Of a stretch of DNA of 64,000 nucleotides, positions 1-12,700 are shown piece after piece (the first letter of the stretch is position 1; each line of letters starts with the position of its first letter). Below the pieces are notes generated by a model that saw only the letters and a list, made by a program, of their open reading frames with translations, ran no database searches and was not told the origin of the DNA. A program made the translations under genes and the position numbers. This DNA comes from Chondrosia reniformis (lineage: Eukaryota; Porifera; Demospongiae; Chondrillida; Chondrillidae): contig OX359191.1 of NCBI GenBank assembly GCA_947172415.1, positions 7,239,130 through 7,303,129 on the forward strand, given 5' to 3'.

Positions 1-232
1 GCTAGTGTATTATATACCCATTCAAGTAAGTCATATAGACAAATTGACTAAAATATAAATGCAATTTGTATGTAATTGCAAAAGGCCTAGATATCTGTTT
101 GTACGTGTCTTGAAGATTGCAATACAACTTCACTGTTTAGAATCAACCATAATCTTGTTCATTATACGTACAATGATACAACACTTGATACAATATATAC
201 ATCATGTTCATACACTAATATGTATAGCTAAA

Positions 233-3200
233 TTAAATGTTCCCTCTTCGTTTAAACCCTCCTTTAGAGATAAGGTACTTCACTACATCTTTGTGTCCTT
301 TCCTCCTAGCCAGTGTCAAGCAGTCTTCTCCACTTGGATTAACATCAAACTTCCTTATTCCAAATAAGGGCAATAAGTACTTGACAACATGGAGATGGCC
401 CTTATAACAGGCAAAGTGTAGAGCACTGTTTCCAAACTACAAGATACAAATAACTATGAATAAATTATAAACATGAAAACAAACATATACAGTATGCTTG
501 GGTCGGTTGGCCATGCAGACAGGACATTGCAATCGATAATCGGTAAAAAGGTTTATCACTGCATGGTTATGTCATTCTAGTGGGGAAGTTTGTTCAAATG
601 GTAGTCATGAGTGCTAAACAATTACCAATTTCAATGTCCGGTAGGGACAACCGACCCAAAAAGTACTGTATAAGTATAGATATGGTACACTTGTAGTTAA
701 TATGTAAATCAGGACCAGTATATCTACTTCAAATTGTTCACTAGACTATGGGGATGGCATATACTACTAATCATCCAAAATGGAGTGGAATTTATATGTT
801 TACATAATATTGCTGATCATGTTTATCTATACAGCCAATGGGATGTATCTGAGAAGGTCACATGACTGACACTTTTTTCTTAGTTAATTCAGCCAAATAA
901 GAGTTGGAACAAACAAGTGACCTTCCAATCAAGTCAGTAGTGGCACTGGGGCCTTTGAATAAGCACAAATGTTTAGGTTGGTAGACATTATGCTCTACCA
1001 CCTGTGGTCTAAATATTACATAATAATCACTACATACGGGTACATTAGGTAGTCAGTACATATGGGAAATCATTTTAGCATATCAGTGAGGAGATCTAGC
1101 TTAAAGACAGTAGTCATAGAGACAAGCTAGTATTAGAAACTAGTGCTTAGTTGTAAAATTGTGTGACTGCAAGTTATGCAAGATTATGTACAGTATTAAA
1201 AATAGTTATTTCAATTTTGCATTATCTCTCATCATGATGTATAAAGTTCAAATTTTGTTTCTCCACCAATTCTGGCCTAAATATTACATAATAATCAATA
1301 CATTGCTATCAATGCAAATGTGCCTCACAAACTGTAAACCAAACAAGCAATATTCCACCCCACACTAACAACAGTTCTACTTTAGAGAAATGACAAATAT
1401 TAATATGTGCTTTTGAAGCATCCAGCATAAAGAATAGCATGTGATGTATCCCATGATTATTATTGAAATTAAAGATTAAGAAAGTTCTTTGCAAAGTCCC
1501 ATCAGGCTACACCCTTCTGAACTAAATAAATAAACTCATATATAGAATTAACAAAAACTAAAGATACATTTTGACTAAGTTCTACAAATGTCTGTTACCT
1601 AATCAAACTATAATAAATTGATTCTCTCTTATAAATCATATGTGACCTTCCACAGTAAACAGGGTAATAATAAGTAATAATTTAAAAATTATAAAGATAC
1701 TTTTGCAGCGTCAACACAGTGTTCACAATTAATATCTACCGACACAAGTTGAATCACTTAGCTCTTAACTTTATACTTAATGACTATGGTACGTATATGT
1801 ACTATCCAACACTTGCTACAACAACACTTACTTTTACACAGGATATCTTACCTTGTCCTTGTGGTACACATTAGCTTTACGTTCATCTGTCAGATGTTGT
1901 ACTACTTGTAACTGACCTTCCCGACAGGCTACCAGTAGAGCTGTGGTACCATCCTAAAGTAAGAAATATGTAAACTCATTGAAATCAGTTATAACACTTC
2001 AATCACTTCAGACAAGTGATATACAGATAGATAGTTCACAATTATTATGTTGTTAAACTACGTACATATTAACATAAACTACATACATTTACATTTAACA
2101 AATGTTAAACGTCTAACTACATTACATGATCAGCCATGGCATAACCATCATATCAACTTTGCATGTACTAACAGACTTATTGCTTATTATACGTAGCTTA
2201 AATTAATCAACACTTTACAACTATTACATATTAATACTCACATTGCTTTCCTCTTCTAATTTGACATGATGTGTATCAATTAAGCAACTGATGATGACTT
2301 GTTTACCATACTCAGCTGCTAACATTAGAGGAGTTGCACCTTCCTGTGTACATAAGAAGGGAAATATTTGAGATTGGAAACTTCAACATCCAACAAGTTA
2401 TAGTTAACATCATTTAATTCCAAAGCCAAACACACATTATTGGTACTATTACAATATACATTGTTGCAGATCCTTATACACCTCATTGTACTTCAATGTA
2501 ATACAATTAGTACATACAACTATTAGGTATGAGTTTCGTATTGTTACTATTACAAATACTTAACATGTAATCACACGATTTTAGTTCACCATTCCTTATA
2601 CAATTACCTTAGTTACCTCACTATAGCAATATAAGAGACACTAACTCATTTCTTACCTTATTCCTTTCTTCAGGAGAGAACTTCAGTTCTTCAACAATGT
2701 GGCTCACCATTGCAGGATTGTCTTGTTCATTTCTACTGGCATAGTGAATTATACTGTCTCCATATACATCAACATCATGGAGTTTACCAGCTTCTATGAA
2801 CTGTGGTAGTAGGAACTTCAGTAAATCCACATTGCCACTAAAGGCAGACCAGTGTAAGGCATTTCCATTACCCTGGATTAGGAAGCATAAGAGAGAAGCT
2901 TAAAGGTTTTTGACAAAGAAATGAGTTAGACATTCAGAAACATACTATATAACATACACTTACACTTGTATTGTATGTTGTATTTATGCATGTGAGAACA
3001 CCATACACTGGATACATATATACTCAACATTAGAAGGATTATTTCATGACTATATATATATTTTCCACTTAGTGACACTGCATTAGTTACCCAAAAATTA
3101 GTCGAACTATACATATATACATTTACATGCACTAACACTCATCATGAGAAGGATTACAGATAGAGAGTTAATTACACAACTCCAAATGCTAAGTGACCAA

Positions 3201-6200
3201 AGTCTTATCTTTGTCGGGAGACTGAAGTTAAATATCATTGAAAGACAACAATGACTATTAGACAAGTCTCCCTAAGTAACAAATCTGGTATCTACCAACA
3301 CAAGTTGTATCCCTTAACACTTACCTACACTATATCTCTATACCCAATAAGTATATGTATACTATCCAAACACTTACAGTACAACAATACTTACTTGTTA
3401 TACAGAGAAGTGTCTTACCTTGCTCTTGTGGTACACATTAGCTTTACGTTCCTCTGTCAGATGTTGTACTACTTGTAACTGACCTTCCAGACAGGCTAGC
3501 AGTAGAGCTGTGTTACCATACTAAAGTAAGACACAATGCAAATTAAATTAATCAAATTAATACAGTCAATTGTTAAGAACTGTATATGTACGTACATAGA
3601 TACAAATGTAATAGAAATCATTAATAATGATACAATAATTAGTCACTAAACACTACAAATTGATTATCATTGTTAATAGCCATAGACAGCTGTTTCCTTA
3701 TTAGGACTCATCAGTATGGCATACAATGGAAGTTAGAGTGGCTAGTCTGCTAATAAGTACTCTCAAAAGTAAAAAAAGCTTGTGGTTTCCTTATCAGCAA
3801 ATAAGGTGGCAAGGGGGATACTCTGGTTCCCATCAAGCGAAATTTGCTCATTGCGCTCCTCAGGGGACATGAGTGGGTAGGAGTGATAATGATGCTTTAG
3901 GATCGACATTAGATCTTAAAGTTCTCCTAATATTTTTCCCTATGGTTTAATTGTTAGTGACTCCTGATCAGGTATATGCTTTAAACTTGCACTCTTTTCT
4001 CATTATATGCACTTTCAATATATAATTCATTTTATAATCTATACCATGTCAGAATTTATGAAGATATTTCAATTAATAATATATTCAAATTATCTATAAT
4101 CCATAGTGTTTACAAGTTTCCAATATTTTTACAAAACAACCTATGAGTTATTTATTGTACTACGTATATTGGTTAAACTTATATACGTACAATAAATATA
4201 GCTAAAGAGTAAAAATTAATATATTTTCCATGTGTACTTTATGTAGCACAATACACTCACTACATCTTCTTCTTCCCCATTATGCCCTGCATCCAACAAG
4301 AGCTTCAAGACCTCCAAATCTCCACTTATACCAGCTTGTAGCAAAGACTATTAGTTTTGGGATCAAGTAAAGAATTTTATTTGAATCATGAATTGAATGT
4401 AGATTATACATAATATAAGTCTTATATACAATATGTATGTATGCATATGAATGTACACAAATACAGTCATGGCTGTTTAGTATGGCCTTTGATAATCCAG
4501 TTCCCTCAATATCAGGCTGACTTTTCAGGGAAATGGGTCTTTAATAGTATAATTTTGTACGTGAGAAACCAGCCCTTGATTTACCTTTTGTATATCTACG
4601 TACGTATATGAAGTTGACAAGTTAATCTAATGAATGTTAGGTGACCTATATACTGCCAAACGATTTTGGTCTGCAAAGTATGTTGATTTAGTATGTGCAC
4701 TGGAAATGTACCAGTCAGTGATAAAGTATTACTTTTAAATTAGTGTGTACTAAGAAAGAGCGCCTTGTTAGTTTATTTATACAATAATCTTACAATCATG
4801 GTTATGTCATAGTGTCAGGGGTGACATTATATAGACTTTTTAAATCCAGCAGCCTCCTTAATCCAGCAATGTTTGGAGAAACCAATGCAGTCGGCTTGAA
4901 AAGTCATGACTGTATTACATATAATCAATCAATCACACACCTGGTGAACTGTATATATACTATAACAAATGTTTCAATTCCTTATATGGTCAATATTTAT
5001 TGTAATGGATGGGAATGGAATAAGAACTGTACATCTGCAAAACCTACTCCTTTCTTCTTCTTTCTGGACAGAGATCCTTCCTTCTTAGTAGCATAGTCCC
5101 AAAGTTCCTTCAACTGTAAAAGTAGCTTTCCAAACTTGTTTGAGACAATTTCAGAGTTAACTGTCACAGCTTTAATCACAGCATCACAAGTATATGTCTC
5201 CTTCAGTTCCTAGAAGAGGTGGAAAAGAAATTAAAATATTCTACTAGCAGGACATAAAGCCTAAATGTACAGTTTTAGAAATGCATTTGTCACATGTTGG
5301 TATATTGTATGCATAAACGCATTATTTCTATATAGACTACCTCAATACTGCCTTCTTCTGACTTTAGACTTTTCTTCAGATTAACCATCATTTTCAAATC
5401 TGCCAAATCTTCTGATTCACTCAAACTCTTCATTTTCTCTTCAACTTGAGATAAAATGGCTGCTTTGGGTTCAATTTGCAGCTGGTATTTGTAGAACTTG
5501 TCTTTTATCAAAGAAACCTTTCAAGTAAACATATGTATGTTAAGTAAATTCATAAATTACAAATTAGCATTCCAAATATTACTTCATTATTCACCTTACA
5601 TAGGTAACAGAGGAGTGGCAGTGGTCACCATAGCAACTAGGTATAAGCTATATAATGTCTGCATGCATATACAACACTATATAAATAAGTATCAGGTTGT
5701 ATATATACTATATCCACAGACCCAAAGAATACAATTTGTACATCGTGTAGTCACTACTTACAACATCCTGCTCTGATAAAGTTTGCTTTTCTTCCTCTTT
5801 CTCACGACTGGATTTCTCTTCAAGTTGCCTCTTCAGTGACTCCACCTTCTCAACCAAGTCTACATCCACCAGCTACAAACAGACACAGACAGGTTAATAC
5901 TTACATTGGCGAAGAATACAATCATTTAGAGTGAGTGTGCTACTGTCAATCTCACTTCTTCCAACTGCTTCACTTCTCCTATACATTTCAACAACTTTTC
6001 CCTTGTTCTCTTCAACTCGTTCTGTGACTGACTCAGTTCTTCTTCTTTGGCTCTCAGTTTAGTCTTTAGAGCATGAAGCTCCACCATTGTCATGTGGTGC
6101 ATTCCCTCCATACTCTTCATCTCTGCCTTATGTTTCTCTCTGGACTGAGTTGGAGTTTTCTGAGTAAAGGAAATCACATACAACCTAATCATACGACCAA

Positions 6201-9200
6201 CAGCTATGCAACTGAACCACAACTACTATGATAAGACCTTAATTAGGATAGTCAGTATTATACAATATCAGGTTTATAATGCTAAGTATAAAAATAATAT
6301 TAAATAAGCCTAGAATATAGAATATATATACATATAGTTATGACATACACATTGAATACATTAATACAAAATGTACTGGCAAAAGCAACAGACACAATTG
6401 CTATAACTAATAATTCCTTGTATACCATATACAGTGGACATCACTGCTAAGACTATCACTGGGACAGAATTAAAGTGGTCCATACACTGATTTGGTGGGA
6501 TAAACTACCCAATATAATATGCAAGTGGGAGGCAAGAGATACAAATATGGCACAGTCATTAATTGGCCCAAATTTAATATGATGTTAATTGCCTTACACA
6601 CATGTAATGATGTACTCACTGAAGGAACATGTAGAGTTCCAAGTTGAACATCAATGGCAAAGTAGCCAAACACGATTGCCTTCTCAACTCCAAACTCTCT
6701 CAGCTGACACACATGTGACAGAAGGATTGGAGCAATCATCACCGCAGCCTCCTTCATCAGTCGGAACATCACCATGGTGCAGCCTTCAGCAAATCCCTCA
6801 AAGAGAACTCGATCGATACCAAGGATTTCTATCAAGTAGAACTGCAAGCGAAACAGCTCAGCCAACATATACTGACCTGGTTCCTGGTTGACTTTCAATC
6901 CCAAGTGGGCGTGGTTGTCATCGGCAGGAAGCTCTGCTCTTTCCCTTTGAAACTTTCCAAGTGCTTCTGTGGCAAAGTTGATAACATCAAAAGTGTGGTC
7001 AGAAATGGATTCCTTGAGAGCTTCTGTTTCTCCTATAGCCTTTGCAGCATCAGCAATAAGTCGCACATCCAAGGGACTGCTCCACAAGTAGATGTAGTCG
7101 AGGATATCATCTTCTTCCAATGGAATGTCTACTGGAATCTGGCTGCTGAAATGACCTTTAATTCCAGTGCGGACTGCACGACGAAGTTTTTTCAACTGCT
7201 TGTCAGATAGGTCTGAGAGATAGTTTCCCAATTTCTCATTTATTGAAGTGAACTTTTCTTTAAGCGTAAATGCTCCTGGATATTTTAAGAGTTCCCTTCG
7301 ATCCTCAAAGGCTTTAATGACAGGTTTCCAGGTGTCAATCTCTGAGATGTCAGAAAGTGGAGGTGTTGGCTGGGCTACTGTAGCTGATGGAGGTGGGACT
7401 GCCTTGGGAGGTGTGGCATCTGAAGGGAGAAGGGCACTAATACAACACATACAATGCATACAAAGATATATTTGCAAGAATGTTGAGTAGTGGCATTAGA
7501 ATGGTTAGGTACTGAAAGAAGCCTCAAATGACTGACCAGTTTCATGTCAATGTATATGAACCTATTCCAATATAATAGATAGATAGATATTATTATTTAT
7601 CAACAGGAAAACTGCATCCATCATGTGGGTTTTCATGCAGGCCCTGGAAAAATTTAATGATTAAATGAAAAAAAAAGACAAGGATGATTCTAAGTATGAC
7701 TGAAAGAAAAAAATGAAGAGATAAGAAAAACTCCTAATTGCTCCTGTACAATAAATTACTAGATGATATGAAATTAAATGACTAAATAACTAAAACAAAA
7801 ATGTATTACATGAGATATGATTGAGATACAAATAAAATAAAATTAAACAAAATTGTTTTCATCTAAAGTTTTCAGTCTGAGAGCCCTTTTGAAAGAGGAT
7901 ACATCTCAGACTGACTTTTCTTTAATCTCATATGGTAATTTATTATAATGAAATGCCCTCTTGATACTCAAACGAATATTTCAACATGTTGGTACAAGGC
8001 TGTGGAATATGTAGATTATTTGCTCCATGTGTATAAGAGTAAAAACACGAGTTCCTCACAAACTTATCCCTCAGATACTGGGGGGCCCTGCCAATTAAAC
8101 ATTGATGTACCTGACTCAGCATATGATTTTGGCACCTCTGAGCCAGGGCAGTCCAATTTAACTGCTTCCTCAGGAAAGCACTTGGTGTACGTGCGGGTTG
8201 GTTTAGGATAACCCTCATAGAATAGTTTTGTACTCTCTCCAACCTCAATGTAATACCATGCAATGGTCCATATCATAACAATTACCGTAGTTCTATAAAT
8301 GTATGCGTGGTATTTAATTATGCTATATATGCGAGTGACTATACCGAAGCGCATAATATAATTTCGCACTTGATTTAACTTGATCTAAAAAAAATCTTAC
8401 CTCTGTTAAGGTGTTAAAAAGACGATCATTTAAGAACGATTCTCGATGGCACTCCTGAAGTATTTTAAGACCACGCTACCGACTGCAAGAGAGACAGGAA
8501 TCGGCGAGAAAGCTATGAAGGAAGCGAATGCTGCCGTATCACGATTGACAAGTCCACAGAGGAAATCTTAAACGGAAGGCTTATACGGCCTTCAGCGATG
8601 AACAGAGAGCTGTTATTGGTCAGTATACTGCTGAAAACAGCAATGCTGCAGCAATCTTTCAATTCGTATAATTAAACAACGCATAAATTTTAGAATGATC
8701 AAAAAATGCCAAAATCGCATAATTAAATACCCGCATAAATTAATAGAACTACGGTACATAACTTTGAGATTATTTCATGTATATATCCTCCTGGTAAATA
8801 ACTTACTTGCTAAATATTTATCAATTAGTTCCGCTAGTTTTTTATTGTTACAATGAGAAGTGTCCTCCTTAAGTGCGGTAGACAGATGTTTTAACTTCTC
8901 CTCATCTGGATCAAAAACTAAAATCTCATAGAGAGCTCTGTTAGCTGTTCCTCCTGGTACTAGCGAACCGACTCGCTCCAGTTCGCTAGTAGTGATAGCA
9001 CCGAGTTGATGAAGACTAGTTGACACTCTACGAACATCACAGTTGTTAACCAACTGATCGTGTATTTGCTGGATGAAAGAGCGAATTTGGTCTGTAAGTG
9101 GCTGCGACGATTGCTCTACATATGTATAAAAAGTGTAAGTTTCAAAGGTTGAGCGAATGCACCCATACAACTGCTGTAAAACTAAAAATTACGTTATTTA

Positions 9201-9368
9201 CGTAATTAGGATAGACTATGGTTGAATTACTTGTACGTACTAGCACATCTGGAAAAGGTACTACATTATTCAGGGATATCATAATCAGTTGTACGGTCTC
9301 TAAAATTCAATGATACAGAGACATGATCTCTAGACTCACTACCTACCTGCAGACATTTTGTCAGCCAT
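233..9368 (-). CDS. CARD, coiled-coil and ankyrin-repeat protein (multi-exon)
   Basis: Spliced gene starting MADKMSA at 9368 and stopping at 233-235. Exons read from the sequence: 9350-9368, 8807-9181, 6620-7422, 5956-6159, 5762-5872, about 5342-5512, about 5057-5211, 4261-4349, 3419-3520, 2658-2871, about 2243-2344, 1852-1953, 233-436. Exon 2 encodes a CARD-like six-helix death-fold domain. Exon 3 encodes a helical domain of about 260 residues that I cannot name; it contains LAELFRLQFYLIEILGI and EFGVEKAIVFGYFAID. The next exons are Glu/Lys-rich coiled coil, for example KAKEEELSQSQ-like heptads near 6000-6100. The 3' exons encode ankyrin repeats (ALHFACYKGHLHVVKYLL, TPLMLAAEYG). CARD and ankyrin modules are protein-interaction domains used in apoptosis and innate signalling, so an adaptor or sensor role is inferred only. 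I saw no nucleotide-binding or catalytic motif. Two ankyrin exons are recent duplicates (see findings). Exon-2/exon-3 phase joins cleanly. Confidence 0.8.
490..668. mobile_element. Short TA-flanked inverted-repeat element (MITE)
   Basis: The ends are inverted repeats: CAGTATGCTTGGGTCGGTTG on the left and a matching CAACCGACCC...GTACTG on the right. They are flanked by TA at 488-489 and 669-670. It is about 179 bp with no ORF and lies in the last intron of the ankyrin gene. TA duplication and CAGT ends suit a Tc1/mariner/pogo-mobilised non-autonomous element. Confidence 0.6.
3679..3720 (-). ncRNA. Hammerhead ribozyme copy 1 (intronic, small deletion)
   Basis: Read on the minus strand, stem I is perfect: GCCAUA (3715-3720) pairs with UAUGGC (3679-3684). 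The core CUGAUGA is intact at 3708-3714. It is followed by GUCCU...AGG, then AAAC, AGCU and the cleavage triplet GUC at 3685-3687. Compared with the second copy at 16767, the bases ACG are missing just before AAAC. This shortens stem II and probably reduces or abolishes activity. It lies in an intron of the ankyrin gene in the sense orientation. About 65 bp upstream of the core (3721-3775) is also shared with the second copy, so this is a dispersed repeat. Confidence 0.65.
4464..4912. mobile_element. TA-flanked inverted-repeat element
   Basis: The ends are CAGTCATGGCTG on the left and AAGTCATGACTG on the right. They are inverted and flanked by TA at 4462-4463 and 4913-4914. The interior, about 449 bp, holds no transposase ORF. 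CAGT termini with TA duplications suit pogo/Tigger-type non-autonomous elements. It sits in an intron of the CARD-ankyrin gene. Confidence 0.5.
7590..8269 (-). mobile_element. 3' fragment of a non-LTR retrotransposon (LINE)
   Basis: The minus-strand frame at 7943-8260 encodes LRLERVQNYSMRVILNQPAR, then LxWTALAQRC, RAPQYLRDKF and LKYSFEYQ. This is the pattern seen at the C-terminal end of LINE ORF2 after the reverse transcriptase. A TGA lies in frame just upstream (8273-8275), so the 5' part is gone. The A/T-rich stretch with GATA repeats at 7575-7600 may be the old 3' tail. It lies in the intron between exons 2 and 3 of the CARD-ankyrin gene, directly beside the pogo-like element at 8285. Confidence 0.65.
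8285..8754 (+). mobile_element. pogo-like DNA transposon remnant with about 39 bp inverted ends
   Basis: Left end 8285-8323 and right end 8717-8754 are inverted repeats starting CCGTAGTTCTAT, with TA at 8283-8284 and 8755-8756. Inside, on the plus strand from 8446, is a broken N-terminal reading frame: MALLKYFKTTLPTARETGIG up to a TAA at 8569, then in the next frame KRKAYTAFSDEQRAVIGQYT to a stop near 8670. The frame shift and lack of any catalytic domain show it is dead. The second part resembles the small N-terminal DNA-binding region of some transposase-derived proteins; the exact family is not certain. Confidence 0.65.
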
Positions 9369-9706
9369 TGCACGACCACACCCTTAAAAATACCGGAAGT
9401 CATCTATTGTATGATTAGCTATAGGGATAGCTACCCAATTAAATGTCTTATATGTATATCAGTAAGTTAACCCTCCTACTCACATAGATATAAAACACAA
9501 GTTATTGTGGGAATGGCAATGCTTACTATAAGTGACTAGTACATCTGGAAAATGTGCTATTACATTATTCAGGGACATCATAATCAGTTGTGATGCAATC
9601 ATGTCTATTTACCTTATAGGTAGCAGACAGTAAAATCAAATGTGTACAAAGAATGTATTGTCTATTCTACTAGACATAAAGATAATTAATGATACATGTA
9701 AGTTTA

Positions 9707-12700
9707 TCATTCTTTCCGTTTCAATACTGCTAAAAAGGAATCTTTAGGAAGTTCAATTTTTCCCAGTTGCTTCATTCTCTTTTTGCCTTCTTTTTGTTTT
9801 TCAAGGAGCTTACGTTTCCTTGTAATATCACCTCCGTACTATGGGTACAGAGTAATAATATTGAGACTGAATGATGGTCACACCTACACACACACACACT
9901 CTCACACTCCACCCACTCTTCCTCACACACACACACCATTTCATTCATACATACAAACAAGATAGCAACCTTACACATTTAGCTGTTACATCTTTCCTGA
10001 GTGGTTTCACACTATGTATAAGAGAAGGTGACAGCCATTACATGTCCATAAGGATCAGTATAACATGAAAATTACAAGAGTGCTCACGTTTCCCTAGCAA
10101 TGACCCTTCCACCAATGGAAGCCTGTATTGCTACTTCATAGAGCTGCCTGAAAGAACACAGTATTCAGTGGTAAGTCACTTAGAATTGTATGCACACAGA
10201 CACAATATTCAGTGATAAGAATAGAGAAGTGTACACATTAGAGACTTACCTATGAATCACTTCACTCAGTCTCTGACAAAGAGATTTTCCAACTTGAAAT
10301 GCCTTTGATCTGTGCACTATGGTTGCCATGACATCAACAGGTACTCCATTCAGCAATATGTCCATCTTTTTGTGACACAGAAAACAATTAGTAAAATATG
10401 AAACATGCCAAAATACAACATGCAATACCTTAACTAGATCAGCTGCTATATATTCATCTTCCTCATAATCAAAACTGCCAATCAAAGGAGTCACATGTAT
10501 GTCACATGATGAACACCTGACCTGTGGCACTACAGTACCTTGCGAAGCCTGATGATATTGACTTAAGAGTGTCATAAAAATCAACCATGATTTCTGACAG
10601 AGGAAACTTGTATTTAAATAGTACTCTGGAGGATCCAATGTACGTCATATCCAATTGGGTACCTCTGCAATGCTGTCAACAGGGAGGATTAATGATCAGG
10701 TCACAGTCACATGACTATCACATGACACCCTACCATGCACAAATCTATTATCTTTCCAATATAAACATCAGGAGTGATAATGGTAGCTACAATAAACGGT
10801 TCCAAGTATTCTGAGACTTTAATCTTCTCTGGAAACTAAGATCAAAAGTGCTCCAATTAAACACATTCATCCATTCAACTGAAGCACCCAAAAGTCTTCT
10901 CCTCACCTCAGCAGGAGTACGTATATCAATAACTCTATCAGTCTTCTTCAAAATAGCTAATAAGAAAAATTAAACAAAATACCCCTACATTATCAACTTC
11001 TCCTCCTGCTCCCTATACTCACCTTTGTAGGTAACATTGGGTGAGGTGACTATACAGGTCACACTGTACTCCTGTTCCAACCTCTGCAGGAATATATCCA
11101 TATGTAGCACCCCCAGGAACCCGACCTTCCAACCTTGACCCAACGCAGCACTACAAGTATGTACAGCCAATCAGATGGGTTAGAAGTATATACAGCCAAT
11201 CAGATGGGTCAGAAGTAGAGCCAATCAGATGGGTCAGAAGTATACAGCCAATCAGATGGGTTAGATATACACAGCCAATCAGATGGGTTAGAAGTACACA
11301 GCCAATCAGATGGGTTAGAAGTACACAGCCAATCAGATTTACTAAGTGATAATTAAAAGCCTTGGACTATACAGCCAATCAGATTTACTAAGTGATAATT
11401 AAAAGCCTTGGACTATACAGCTAATCAGATAATCAGAAATCACATGATGATGACAGACTTGGTAACTGACGTACCTGCTGGTGATTTCATAAGAAACACT
11501 GGAGTCGTTAAGGGTCAGCTTGCTAATGGCAGATTTAACATTTTCATAGTCATCAGAATCAATAGGGAAAACCCCAGCAAATACCTAATCAATGAGTGTC
11601 CAATAAACTAGAAGAGGCGTGTCACTTGGAGCACCAAACATACCACTGGTTTAGCTGGCTTAATGAGAGCTTGCTGCGTATGTTCTGCCCCACCCATCCC
11701 ATAAGTGTCTCCAATCTTGGACTGCGAGGGATCTCTGATGCCAAAGACTACATAACCAACCTGTCCTGCAAGGCTGAAGTAAAGTTGTGATCACTTCAGT
11801 TAAAATACTTTTTGTATACAATTTGCATAACTCTTCTTATGTACTATATAAACAGTGAAAGTGGAATGGTGTCTACATCTGCACAGCAAATATAAACTAA
11901 CATAACAGATCATAGAGAAATATTATTATCATTATTATAATGAATAGAGTGACATCCCTGAATTACGCCTATATAAATATCTGCATACATCATGAGGTAT
12001 GATAAAGATATTTAATGAAAGGAACATAATTGGCAGTGAACAAGTGGGTGGGGCTTACAGTTTATCAGTGGGTGTGGCTTTTGGCTGAAGAATCCCTATA
12101 TCATGTACCTTATATTCTTGGTTATTGTAGAATGAAGTCAACTGTTGTCCTTTGGAAAAGTACAAAATTTGTATTTACACAAATATATGTCAAATATCTG
12201 CACCTAACCTCTGGAAAGCACACCACTAGTTACCTTGACAACAGAAATGACACCCCTGTATTGCTCATACCAGCTGTCAACAAGCTGACATTTTGTGGGC
12301 GTGTCCCTCTTGCCTTTTGGACTAGAGTAAGCTACCATATATCAAAGTGATGTTTTAGTTGCCATAGAAACCAAACCTTGGTATCCTCTGTATAATGGCT
12401 TCCATAAGTTGTGGGACACCTTGTCCTGTCTTTGCTGATACTCTGAGGATATCCCCATCATCAAAATCAAAAGCAGTACACATTTCCTGGACCACACCCT
12501 CAACATCAGCATTCTTCATATCAATCTACAGTTTAGCAAAAAAATATCTTTAGCTACCAAAATGAAGAAATAACCTTGGAAGAAGGCAATTGCAATCCTT
12601 GCCTTGTTCACTGCAGGGATGACACAGAGATTTGCCTCCTTAGAGTGAAAATAGTTTGTTAATGTCTGAGCTTGGATTCCCTATATAATAAAAGGGGCGT

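Noticed and set aside
6589..7490. Three plus-strand ORFs of 80-101 residues
   Set aside because: Antisense shadows of the large coding exon of the CARD-ankyrin gene; no family resemblance.
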